From Nitrospirota bacterium (GTDB lineage Bacteria; Nitrospirota; Thermodesulfovibrionia; Thermodesulfovibrionales; JdFR-88), in contig JAKAGP010000155.1 in NCBI GenBank assembly GCA_021825785.1, positions 1 to 5,365 of the forward strand: 5,365 nucleotides of DNA, written 5' to 3'. Made by a program: the position numbers and the translations under genes. Shown here in pieces: positions 1 to 5,231 of the stretch (positions within the stretch are counted from its first letter, which is position 1; the number at the start of each line of letters is the position of its first letter). The notes under the pieces were generated by a model. It did no database searches and was not told where the DNA came from. It saw only the letters and a program-made list of their open reading frames with translations.

Positions 1-214
1 CTGCCCATATCAGCCAGGCTATGATGGGCCCCTTGGAGTAATATCCCAACGCAAGATGCCTTGACCATTCCCAGTAGTGGGCCTCGTCAGGGCTCAGATT
101 GATGTTTCCATGCCAGATGAAATAGAACTTGAAAACGGTCATGGCGGCAAGGAATATCATCAGTCCGCCTTTGAAGATGCCCCCGTTCCGGAAAATGAGC
201 CTTTCCCCGTTCAT
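1..214 (-). CDS. GT39/ArnT-like membrane glycosyltransferase, N-terminal part (cut by window edge)
   Basis: Reading the minus strand from ATG at 214 gives 71 codons open to the window edge, so only the N-terminus is present. Residues about 14-35 form a hydrophobic first membrane helix. They are followed by the motif LSPDEAHYWEWSRHL (40-54) and then GYYSKGPIIAW (57-67). The Asp-Glu pair (D43, E44), the aromatic/Trp run after it and the GYY-x-x-x-P block are the signature of the first periplasmic loop in the GT-C family that includes protein O-mannosyltransferases and ArnT. These enzymes move a sugar from a polyprenyl-phosphate donor onto protein, lipid A or another envelope acceptor. The acceptor cannot be told here. 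An in-frame ATG at 244 would add ten residues. Neither start has a clear Shine-Dalgarno sequence, and the frame is open back to the receiver gene's stop, so the exact start is uncertain. The gene may be co-transcribed with that receiver gene. Confidence 0.8.
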   Translation of the reverse strand, partial: MNGERLIFRNGGIFKGGLMIFLAAMTVFKFYFIWHGNINLSPDEAHYWEWSRHLALGYYSKGPIIAWLIWA

Positions 215-325
215 TAAAAGTATGCCCGGCCCGGGTATGGGCATTTGGGTGCAGGAAAAGGGTAAATGAGGCCCTGGCAAAATATCATTACCGGAAGGCT
301 GACTGGCAGCAGGGGAAGAGCTGCG

Positions 326-676
326 TCAATTCTGCGCGGCATTACCCAGGATCGATCCTACGAGTTGTCTCATATCATTGATACGGAAGGGTTTCTGGAT
401 ATAGTGGACCGCATCCGATGGCGCATGGCCCCCGCTTATGAAGAGAAATTTGGCCTCTGGGCATTTGGCCTTTGCATGTTCCGCAAGCTCCATGGTGGAG
501 GAGCCGGGGATATGAAGGTCCATTATGATCAGGCCGAAGCTCTGCAGAGAGAGCGCCTCCAGGCAGGAATTGCCATCCCGCACGGTCTTCACCTCATAAC
601 CCGCCTTGCTTAAGGCGCGATCGATTGCTTCCAGCACAAGCGGTTCATCATCTACCACGAGAATCTTTTTGTTCAC
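326..676 (-). CDS. Single-domain response regulator (CheY-like receiver)
   Basis: This is a 116-residue receiver domain with nothing attached. From the GTG at 676 the protein begins MNKKILVVDDEP, where such domains normally begin. The acidic pocket is D9-D10, the phosphoacceptor is D53 in MDLHIPG, the switch Ser is S81 in FISGG, and the conserved Lys is K95 in QKPF, with an aromatic at Y92. All catalytic positions are intact, so it should be phosphorylated by a histidine kinase not present in the window. With no output domain it must act through protein-protein contact or within a phosphorelay. A longer reading from TTG at 733 adds 19 residues unlike any receiver and is less likely. No good Shine-Dalgarno precedes the GTG. 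A weak promoter-like pair, TTGCCC (733-728) and TATTAA (711-706), lies upstream. It sits upstream of the glycosyltransferase on the same strand and divergent from the symporter. Confidence 0.87.
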   Translation of the reverse strand: MNKKILVVDDEPLVLEAIDRALSKAGYEVKTVRDGNSCLEALSLQSFGLIIMDLHIPGSSTMELAEHAKAKCPEAKFLFISGGHAPSDAVHYIQKPFRINDMRQLVGSILGNAAQN

Positions 677-736
677 TTTTAATAATTTAGCATGAAAAGG
701 TATATTTAATACATTCGGCGGCCAGAAGGGCAAGAA

Positions 737-763
737 TGAAAAAAACGGTTAGGTGAAAAAAAC
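737..763. repeat. Direct repeat TGAAAAAAAC, two copies 17 bp apart
   Basis: The ten bases TGAAAAAAAC occur at 737-746 and again at 754-763, in the divergent gap between the receiver gene (minus) and the symporter gene (plus). The two A-tracts are 17 bp apart, so they are not exactly helically phased. They could bend DNA or form a regulator site, but their simple sequence makes chance a reasonable explanation. Confidence 0.4.
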
Positions 764-833
764 ATCATCATGGAAGAATTTCTTTTGTTGTTTTTTCCCC
801 GGATAAGAACCGGACGCAAGGGAGCCAGGTGAA

Positions 834-2519
834 ATGCAGTCGGCAGACTGGCTTATAGTTTTACTTTTTCTGGCGGCCTCCCTTGTGGTTGGACTGTACT
901 TTACCCGCAGGGCGTCCTCGGGGCTTGGCGAATTTTTCCTGTCCGGAAGGAATCTGCCGTGGTGGCTTGCAGGCACGTCTATGGCGGCCACCTCCTTTTC
1001 GGCCGATACGCCCCTCTACGTAACCGGCCTGGTCCGGGAGCACGGCATATACGAGAACTGGCAGTGGTGGTGCTTCATCCTAAGCGGGATGCTCTCGGTC
1101 TATTTTTTTGCCAGGCTCTGGAGGAGGCTGGGCATTGTGACGGACGTGGAGCTGATAAACCTCCGGTACTCTGGAAAAGAAGCGTCGGTGCTGCGCGGCT
1201 TCAAGGCGCTTTACTTCTCCTTCGCCATCCATACCATTATAAAGGCCCAGGTAATACTGGCGATGGCAAAGATAATGGGCATCGCCCTTGGCTGGGGCAA
1301 GTGGGAGAGCATTGGCATCTCAAGCAGTATCACAATAGCCTATACGATGTTGTCGGGCTACTGGGGTGTTGTGACAACCGATTTCTTCCAGTTCATAATA
1401 GCCATGACAGGCGCGATCGTTCTGGCGTTTGCGGCAAGCTCCAAGGCGGGCGGCATTGCACATATAAAGGCTGTTTTGCCGGCGCACGTGCTCAGTTTTT
1501 TCCCATCCCCGGGCAGCGCGGCCTTCATGGCCTTTCTGGGTTACATCTCCCTTAGCTGGTGGTCAAAATACTCCTCCGACGGGGGCGGTGTGCTGGTGCA
1601 GCGCATGGCGTCCTCGAAGGACGAACGGCAGAGTTTCTTTGCAACGCTTTACTTCAACGTCGCGACCTTCGCGCTGAGGACATGGCCCTGGGTGGTCGCC
1701 GCTCTTGCCTCCCTTGTCCTTTATCCCCATTTTGCGGACAACGAGGCCGTTTATCCAAAGATGATGGTGGACCTTCTGCCCGTGGGGCTGCGCGGCCTTA
1801 TGCTTGCATCCTTCTTCGCGGCCTTCATGTCCTGCCTGAGCACTTACCTGAACCTCTCCTCGGCGTATTTTGTGAACGATTTCTACAAGCCCTTTATAAG
1901 GCCCGGAAAAGACGACAGGCATTACATCAAGGTGGCCCGCATCATGGTGCTGGTGCTCTCCGTGGCCACGGCGATCATTACCTACAATGTCTCTTCCATA
2001 ATAGGCGTCTTTAAATTCCTGATAGCCTTCGGTTCCGGCACCGGGCTTGTGTATATAATGCGGTGGTTTTGGTGGAGGATCAACGCATGGAGCGAGATAT
2101 CGGCCCTTGTGGCTTCCAGCCTTTTCACGGCAATTGTATATACCAGCCGCGTCTTCGTTCATATGCCTTATTACGGGAGACTTTCACTGATCATCGGTTT
2201 TTCCACTGCCGTGTGGGTGGCGGTGACCTTTCTGACAAAGCCCGTGGAACCGGAAAAGCTCCGGGACTTCTACAGGAGGACGACGCCCGGCGGGCCGGGA
2301 TGGGGCCCGGTAAAGGCGGGGCTTCCCGCTGATCAAAGGACCGCAGCCGGTACCTTGACCGGCGCGTTCACCCAGTGGGTATTGGGATGCGTCTTCCTGG
2401 TCGGGCTCACCCTCGGGATAGGGGAAGCGGTCCTGGGCTTCTATCTCCCGGCTTTCCTCTGGCTTTCGGCCTCCGCGCTCACAGGGTTCAAGCTCTACAG
2501 GCCGGGTTCCTTTTCGTAG
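834..2519 (+). CDS. Sodium:solute symporter (SSS/SLC5 family), substrate unknown
   Basis: A complete 561-residue inner-membrane protein with about 14-15 predicted helices. It is expected to import a solute driven by the sodium gradient. After a first helix (about 4-24) comes SGRNLPWW (37-44), then the core's first helix with GTSMAATSFSADTP (47-60), a typical unwound SSS segment. Residues 326-354 contain the conserved helix that supplies sodium ligands (SFFAAFMSCLSTYLN) followed by VNDFYKPF (347-354), the family's usual helix-end motif. A soluble loop (about 470-508) with TTPGGPGWGPV precedes the last two helices; I have seen similar loops in an uncharacterised SSS subgroup. Substrate cannot be assigned, since sugars, amino acids, nucleosides and carboxylates are all known for the family. 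The ATG at 834 has GGGAG at 820-824 and AGGTGA at 827-832. It stands alone on its strand, and the base composition changes just after its stop. Confidence 0.92.
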   Translation: MQSADWLIVLLFLAASLVVGLYFTRRASSGLGEFFLSGRNLPWWLAGTSMAATSFSADTPLYVTGLVREHGIYENWQWWCFILSGMLSVYFFARLWRRLGIVTDVELINLRYSGKEASVLRGFKALYFSFAIHTIIKAQVILAMAKIMGIALGWGKWESIGISSSITIAYTMLSGYWGVVTTDFFQFIIAMTGAIVLAFAASSKAGGIAHIKAVLPAHVLSFFPSPGSAAFMAFLGYISLSWWSKYSSDGGGVLVQRMASSKDERQSFFATLYFNVATFALRTWPWVVAALASLVLYPHFADNEAVYPKMMVDLLPVGLRGLMLASFFAAFMSCLSTYLNLSSAYFVNDFYKPFIRPGKDDRHYIKVARIMVLVLSVATAIITYNVSSIIGVFKFLIAFGSGTGLVYIMRWFWWRINAWSEISALVASSLFTAIVYTSRVFVHMPYYGRLSLIIGFSTAVWVAVTFLTKPVEPEKLRDFYRRTTPGGPGWGPVKAGLPADQRTAAGTLTGAFTQWVLGCVFLVGLTLGIGEAVLGFYLPAFLWLSASALTGFKLYRPGSFS

Positions 2520-2690
2520 CGCCCGATTAATAAAATTGCGATGCGGTACTAAAATACTACTCGTGCGATTGTTCCTGATTCGTCCAGTACTCCTCGTCTG
2601 GCGATATGATACAAATTGTGCTGAGTTTGTCTTCTAACATGCGCTGCCGCTAGACTTGCTCGTTCACACTTTCTGCTAGAATCCTCAATG

Positions 2691-3080
2691 TCAAAAGAGT
2701 CTGCTTTCGTTTATCCATCCAGCACGCTTTTGACTTCTGAAACCGACTATCAGAAATATAACGGAGAATAAGGATATTATTAAGCCGATGTAGTTTGGAT
2801 GCCAAACAATAATGGATAATATAAGCCATATGGATAGAATAAACCATTTTTGTTTCTTCATACGTATTCTGTCTCTGAAGTATTTTGCCGCATATTTTAA
2901 AATTAAAGCATTCACAATCCAAACACCGTATTTAAGAAGGGCCATAGGCAAGAATTTGCCACCTAATAGAGGAGCTAGGAGATAAGGTAATAAAATAAGA
3001 CAAGATAATACAAGCCAAATATTGGCTATGCCTATACTAATCGTAGCGATATCTCTATTGCCCAACCCAGGTTTATTCAT
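2691..3080 (-). CDS. Small AT-rich four-helix membrane protein, function unknown
   Basis: I do not recognise this gene. From ATG at 3080 it encodes 129 residues with four hydrophobic stretches, at about 18-40, 45-66, 78-94 and 97-114. Between helices 2 and 3 is a strongly basic loop, RDRIRMKKQK (69-78), and the C-terminal tail is also charged. It has no signal peptide cleavage site, repeat or catalytic motif that I can see. The nucleotide sequence is clearly more AT-rich than every other gene in the window. It lies 37 bp downstream of higA on the same strand, so it may be read from the higBA promoter. A GTG start at 3128 would add 16 residues and overlap the end of higA, but neither start has a convincing ribosome site. 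The consistent hydrophobic/basic pattern and length support a real gene, though a decayed one cannot be excluded. Confidence 0.6.
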   Translation of the reverse strand: MNKPGLGNRDIATISIGIANIWLVLSCLILLPYLLAPLLGGKFLPMALLKYGVWIVNALILKYAAKYFRDRIRMKKQKWFILSIWLILSIIVWHPNYIGLIISLFSVIFLIVGFRSQKRAGWINESRLF

Positions 3081-3117
3081 TTCAGAAAAAATTGTGTAAT
3101 AAAGGTGACAGCGCTCA

Positions 3118-3426
3118 TTATGCTGCACTCAATGGCTTGATCCTAGCCAAATTTATTTTTTTCTCTTTTCCCACCAGCCATAAATCCACTGCACTCTGCG
3201 CGCCAATCCAGAACTGTGGAGTGTTCCCGAAAAGGCGCGAAAGACGGAGCGCCATTTCAGGAGTTACCGCCCGTTTCTCGCGGAGCAGTTCGTTGATGGT
3301 TTGGCGCGACACCCCCAACTGCTGCGCCAGGCTGGCAACCGTGAGCCCATAATCGGGCATAAAATCCTCCCTCAGCATTTCACCTGGGTGTGTTGGCTTT
3401 GTCGTGCGATGCGCTTTCCTGCTCAT
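3118..3426 (-). CDS. higA: HigA-family antitoxin, XRE-type HTH
   Basis: A 102-residue DNA-binding protein of the HigA/VapI group. It begins MSRKAHRTTKPTHPGEMLRE, where the HPGE block (13-16) is the usual N-terminal signature. The helix-turn-helix spans about 28-51, with recognition-helix residues VSRQTINELL (39-48). It is followed by the MALRLSRLFGNTPQFWI block (58-74) seen in this family. It should bind and neutralise HigB and repress the operon by binding the inverted repeat upstream of higB. A strong Shine-Dalgarno, AGGAGG at 3442-3437, lies immediately after the higB stop. It is 10 bp from this ATG and 4 bp from an in-frame GTG at 3432, so a two-residue longer form is possible. The order toxin then antitoxin is typical for hig and unlike most type II pairs. 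Confidence 0.92.
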   Translation of the reverse strand: MSRKAHRTTKPTHPGEMLREDFMPDYGLTVASLAQQLGVSRQTINELLREKRAVTPEMALRLSRLFGNTPQFWIGAQSAVDLWLVGKEKKINLARIKPLSAA

Positions 3427-3436
3427 GGTCACGAAA

Positions 3437-3442
3437 CCTCCT
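3437..3442 (-). promoter_or_regulatory. Shine-Dalgarno AGGAGG of higA
   Basis: A consensus AGGAGG starts one base past the higB stop codon (3446-3444) and serves either the ATG at 3426 (10-bp spacing) or the GTG at 3432 (4-bp spacing). It is the strongest ribosome site in the window. This suggests that the antitoxin is translated more efficiently than the toxin, whose own start has no ribosome site. Confidence 0.8.
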
Positions 3443-3443
3443 C

Positions 3444-3725
3444 TCAGTGATAATCAGTTATTTCAACACCGTATGCGTCGCCATCGGCGAATTTGAAACA
3501 TATGCGCCACTGCTCGTTAATAGAGATTGAATATTGTCCTGCCCTGTCTCCTTTTAAAGCATGCAACCTATTGCTAGGTGGTACTTTCAAGTCATCAAGA
3601 CAAGTTGCAAGATCAACATACTCAAGGCGGCGGATTGCCCTCCTTATCAGTTCCGGCGGCAGTCGCCGCGACTTCCCGGTTTTATACAAGTCTTCGGTAT
3701 CCTTGTCCGAGAATGACTTTATCAC
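3444..3725 (-). CDS. higB: HigB-family toxin, RelE-superfamily mRNA interferase
   Basis: A 93-residue protein of the RelE/HigB fold, which cleaves mRNA in the translating ribosome. It begins MIKSF, the usual N-terminus of the family, which fixes the GTG at 3725 as start. It carries the core block HALKGDRAGQYSI (55-67), then INEQWRICFKF (69-79), and ends DGDAYGVEITDYH (81-93). From recall, the Proteus vulgaris HigB active site uses a Lys in the HPLKGD block and the C-terminal Asp-Tyr-His. Here the equivalents are K58 and D91, Y92, H93, so the toxin looks catalytically intact. The partner antitoxin gene starts 17 bp downstream and should be co-transcribed. No Shine-Dalgarno precedes the GTG, and the predicted transcription start falls about on it, so translation may be leaderless and weak. 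This would fit low toxin output relative to antitoxin. Confidence 0.93.
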   Translation of the reverse strand: MIKSFSDKDTEDLYKTGKSRRLPPELIRRAIRRLEYVDLATCLDDLKVPPSNRLHALKGDRAGQYSISINEQWRICFKFADGDAYGVEITDYH

Positions 3726-3731
3726 ATTTAT

Positions 3732-3760
3732 ATTGTATCGTGTCTCGTGACACTTGTCAA
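3732..3760 (-). promoter_or_regulatory. Strong sigma70-type promoter of higBA
   Basis: On the minus strand, a perfect -35 TTGACA (3760-3755) is followed by a 17-bp spacer and the -10 hexamer TACAAT (3737-3732, five of six consensus bases). Transcription should start near 3725, which is the first base of the higB GTG codon. The -35 lies inside one arm of the 25-bp inverted repeat, so a protein bound there would block RNA polymerase. Confidence 0.85.
3740..3753. promoter_or_regulatory. Short inverted repeat in the higBA promoter spacer
   Basis: GTGTC (3740-3744) and GACAC (3749-3753) form a perfect 5-bp inverted repeat around TCGT, placed between the -35 and -10 hexamers of higBA. It touches the larger repeat at 3751-3775 and may be a second operator half for HigA. 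Arms this short can arise by chance, so its role is inferred from position. Confidence 0.5.
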
Positions 3761-3775
3761 ATATTTTGACAAGTG
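3751..3775. promoter_or_regulatory. Probable HigA operator: perfect 11-bp inverted repeat
   Basis: CACTTGTCAAA (3751-3761) and its exact complement TTTGACAAGTG (3765-3775) flank a 3-bp TAT spacer. One arm contains the higBA -35 hexamer. HigA-type antitoxins are dimeric XRE proteins that repress their own operon at such palindromes, so this is the expected operator. A further half-site, GTCAAA, lies at 3782-3787, in the same orientation as the one at 3756-3761 and 26 bp from it. Confidence 0.8.
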
Positions 3776-4030
3776 AAACCCGTCAAATACCATTTGAAAC
3801 ATGCAATCCGCAATGCCCCGGCCAGCGTAAATGTTCAGGGTATACTTTAGTATGCGCATCATGGTATCGGAAGGCTAAACTTGAAGGGGCAAGCTGTCAA
3901 TCGGCACCTGAGGAGGCCAGGCTTGTCTTTTCAACTTTGAGTTGCCGGTGATATCCGCTAACGGCCAGGCCACCGTTGTTCCTTGTCTGCCGCGCGTGGT
4001 TCAAAATGTGTGGAATTATTTTGTTTCCGG

Positions 4031-4058
4031 TTGCGTTTTCATTCAGCTCAGCTATCAT
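4031..4058 (+). promoter_or_regulatory. Possible promoter of the PAS-LuxR gene
   Basis: TTGCGT (4031-4036), a 16-bp spacer and TATCAT (4053-4058, five of six bases of the -10 consensus) would start transcription near 4065, about 45 bp before the ATG. The -35 is poor, so this is a weak prediction supported mainly by position. Confidence 0.35.
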
Positions 4059-4069
4059 TTATGTGGGAA

Positions 4070-4088
4070 GGTTTTTTTAAAAAAAACC
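4070..4088. repeat. Perfect A/T palindrome GG-T7-A8-CC
   Basis: GG, seven T, eight A and CC form a 9-bp inverted repeat around one central A, just upstream of the ribosome site of the PAS-LuxR gene. As RNA it would be a weak A-U stem with almost no loop and no following U-run, so it is not a standard terminator. It may be bent or easily melted DNA between promoter and gene. Confidence 0.5.
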
Positions 4089-4111
4089 GGCGGAGGGGGC
4101 CCGCATAGATC

Positions 4112-4657
4112 ATGACGGTTGGAGCGGCCAGGACCAGCGAAATGGTGTTGAGGGCCAGGATGGCCATTCGGGGGCTGGACATGGCGCTGGACAGGGAACC
4201 CGCCCTTTTCATTGAGCAGGACGGAACGCATTGGCTGAACGAGCAGGCAAATTTTTTTGTGGCGGAAAAGGGGCTTAGCTGCGAGGACCTGGTGGAAAGG
4301 ATCAAGTCTGGCGGAGGCCGCCTGAGGGAGATACTCCTGCAGGACATCCGCCTGGAGCTAATCGGTTTGCCAGGAGGGGGGCTTCTTGTGCTCCTTAAGA
4401 ACGCCCCAAGGGGGGCAGGCCCCAAGTTTTCACTCACCCCAAAGGAAAGACAGGTGCTCATAATGCTTATAAAGGGGCTTTCGAACAAGCAGATCGCCAA
4501 AGGCCTGAAGATGAGCCCCGGGACCGTTAACAGCCATCTGGATAACATATACAGGAAATTCGGCTGCTCAGGCAGGCTTCAGGCCTGCCTTACAGCCCTG
4601 AACAAGGGATTTATCTGCCTGCCGGAGGGGAAAAAAAGGCAGAAAGCCGCCTACTGA
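4112..4657 (+). CDS. Orphan transcriptional regulator: PAS-like domain plus LuxR-type HTH
   Basis: A 181-residue protein in two parts. The C-terminal part (about 107-167) is a clear LuxR/NarL-type HTH: LTPKERQVL (108-116), then GLSNKQIAKGLKMSPGTVNSHL (122-143) with the recognition helix, and NIYRKFGCSGRLQA (145-158), ending in a basic tail. The N-terminal part has no receiver aspartate pocket. Its pattern ALFIEQDGTHWLNEQANFF (31-49), then a short helix and LELIGLPGGGLLVLL (81-95), looks like a compact PAS fold, so it may sense a small ligand or redox state. The PAS call is inferred from pattern only. GGAGGGGG (4092-4099) precedes the ATG by 12 bp, a little far, and an in-frame TAG just upstream prevents a longer form. 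It sits 85 bp before the Rrf2 gene, which has its own promoter, so the two are probably separate units. Confidence 0.83.
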   Translation: MTVGAARTSEMVLRARMAIRGLDMALDREPALFIEQDGTHWLNEQANFFVAEKGLSCEDLVERIKSGGGRLREILLQDIRLELIGLPGGGLLVLLKNAPRGAGPKFSLTPKERQVLIMLIKGLSNKQIAKGLKMSPGTVNSHLDNIYRKFGCSGRLQACLTALNKGFICLPEGKKRQKAAY

Positions 4658-4704
4658 TCAGACAATTTTTCTTTTCCTTTTCCCCGCCACTTTTTTTGCT
4701 GAAA

Positions 4705-4729
4705 ATACTTGACAATATTAGTAAAGTAT
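4705..4729. promoter_or_regulatory. IscR-type operator palindrome upstream of the Rrf2 gene
   Basis: ATACTTGAC (4705-4713) and GTAAAGTAT (4721-4729) form a 25-bp palindrome with a 7-bp centre and one mismatch between the 9-bp arms. Length, spacing and ATAC-TTGAC arms match, as I recall it, the type 1 site bound by Fe-S-loaded IscR. It overlaps the -35 hexamer and spacer of the adjacent promoter. This is the arrangement expected for an Rrf2 protein repressing its own operon. Confidence 0.78.
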
Positions 4730-4735
4730 TATAAA
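4709..4735 (+). promoter_or_regulatory. Promoter of the rrf2-tusA operon, embedded in the operator
   Basis: A perfect -35 TTGACA (4709-4714) lies in the left arm of the operator. The best -10 is TATAAA at 4730-4735 with a short 15-bp spacer, and TAAAAA at 4732-4737 with 17 bp is the alternative. Either puts the transcription start at about 4742-4745, on or next to the ATG at 4743. A suboptimal spacer is common in regulated promoters. Confidence 0.65.
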
Positions 4736-4742
4736 AATAGTT

Positions 4743-5231
4743 ATGCTTAAATTATCGACAAAGGGACAGTATGGAGTAAGGGCCATGTTTGAGATATCCA
4801 GGGGGCATTCAGGGGAGCCGGTGGCCATAAAAGAGATAGCCGCAAGGCAGGACGTCTCCGTGGCTTATCTGGAGCAGATATTGAACACCCTCAGGAAATC
4901 CGGACTGATAACGAGCGTGAGGGGCCCTGGGGGCGGATATCTGCTTGCCCGCCAGCCGGAGAAAATAAGCATAGGGGAAATATTGAGGAGCCTTGACGGC
5001 CCCATCGCCCTGACGGCCTGCCAGGACCCGCTGGAGGGCTGCGTCAGGGCCGACGGCTGCGTGACCTCTCTTTTGTGGAAGGCTCTTGGCGAAAAGATAG
5101 AGGGTTTCCTGGATGCCATGACCCTCCGCGACCTGATCACGGGGAAAGGCAGCCAGAAGTATCCCCTGGAAGGACCTGAAAAGACCGGGTCTCGTATATT
5201 CCTTGAAAAAACGGGGAAAATCGGGGCATGA
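4743..5231 (+). CDS. Rrf2-family, IscR-like Fe-S/redox transcriptional regulator
   Basis: A 162-residue regulator whose N-terminal winged helix is close to IscR: MLKLSTKGQYGVRAMFEI (1-18), EIAARQDVSVAYLEQIL (31-47) and the wing SVRGPGGGYLLAR (58-70). E44 in AYLEQ matches the E. coli IscR glutamate that affects site choice. Three cysteines, C93, C100 and C106, are spaced C-x6-C-x5-C and followed by LLWKALGEKIEGFLDAMTL, the usual dimerisation helix. This should bind an Fe-S cluster. E. coli IscR spacing is C-x5-C-x5-C-x2-H, but here the His position is S109, so the fourth ligand differs. It should repress its own operon at the 4705-4729 palindrome. The start is fixed by family alignment. There is no Shine-Dalgarno, and the transcript may be leaderless. 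I avoid the name iscR because the downstream gene is tusA-like, not iscS. Confidence 0.92.
   Translation: MLKLSTKGQYGVRAMFEISRGHSGEPVAIKEIAARQDVSVAYLEQILNTLRKSGLITSVRGPGGGYLLARQPEKISIGEILRSLDGPIALTACQDPLEGCVRADGCVTSLLWKALGEKIEGFLDAMTLRDLITGKGSQKYPLEGPEKTGSRIFLEKTGKIGA

Larger units (their letters stand above)
3776..4111. other. Gap of about 335 bp with no convincing gene
   Basis: This stretch lies between the higBA control region and the PAS-LuxR gene. It holds an extra operator half-site (3782-3787), a possible plus-strand promoter (4031-4058) and an A/T palindrome (4070-4088). A plus-strand open frame ending near 3951 is short and cysteine-rich, begins inside the higBA operator, and resembles nothing I know. 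The part before about 4000 may be debris from the event that brought in the accessory islet. I see no tRNA, small-RNA signature or insertion-sequence end. Confidence 0.5.

Noticed and set aside
266..613. Long open frame antisense to the receiver gene
   Set aside because: It is a shadow of the receiver coding sequence, which has all the family residues; the antisense product has no recognisable features. The same holds for frames opposite the symporter, higA, higB, PAS-LuxR and Rrf2 genes.
2557..2640. Minus-strand 27-residue open frame just beyond the membrane protein gene
   Set aside because: It has an in-frame stop five codons upstream and no ribosome site. A second frame through the same bases is also open, so there is no sign of selection for coding.
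2620..2690. Possible integron attC site, suggested by TAAC/GTTA core-like words near a toxin-antitoxin pair
   Set aside because: No matching RYYYAAC and GTTRRRY pair at the right spacing, and no imperfect stem between them, on either strand. The same search failed around 3955-3985.
3754..3951. Plus-strand 65-codon open frame with six cysteines
   Set aside because: It begins inside the higBA operator, has no ribosome site, shows no recognisable domain, and its cysteine spacing is irregular.
3990..4025. TTC-arm-like GGTTCAAAA suggesting a tRNA or attachment site
   Set aside because: The flanking bases do not pair as a T-stem and no acceptor or anticodon arm can be built around it.
4625..4700. 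Terminator-like hairpin GGC-AGAAA-GCC with nearby pyrimidine runs after the PAS-LuxR gene
   Set aside because: The stem has only three base pairs and lies inside the coding sequence; the T-rich stretch is too far away for an intrinsic terminator.
3751..4729. Similarity between the higBA operator (ACTTGTC arms) and the Rrf2 operator (ACTTGAC arms), suggesting cross-regulation
   Set aside because: The half-site centres are spaced differently and both contain a TTGACA-type -35 hexamer, which explains most of the likeness.
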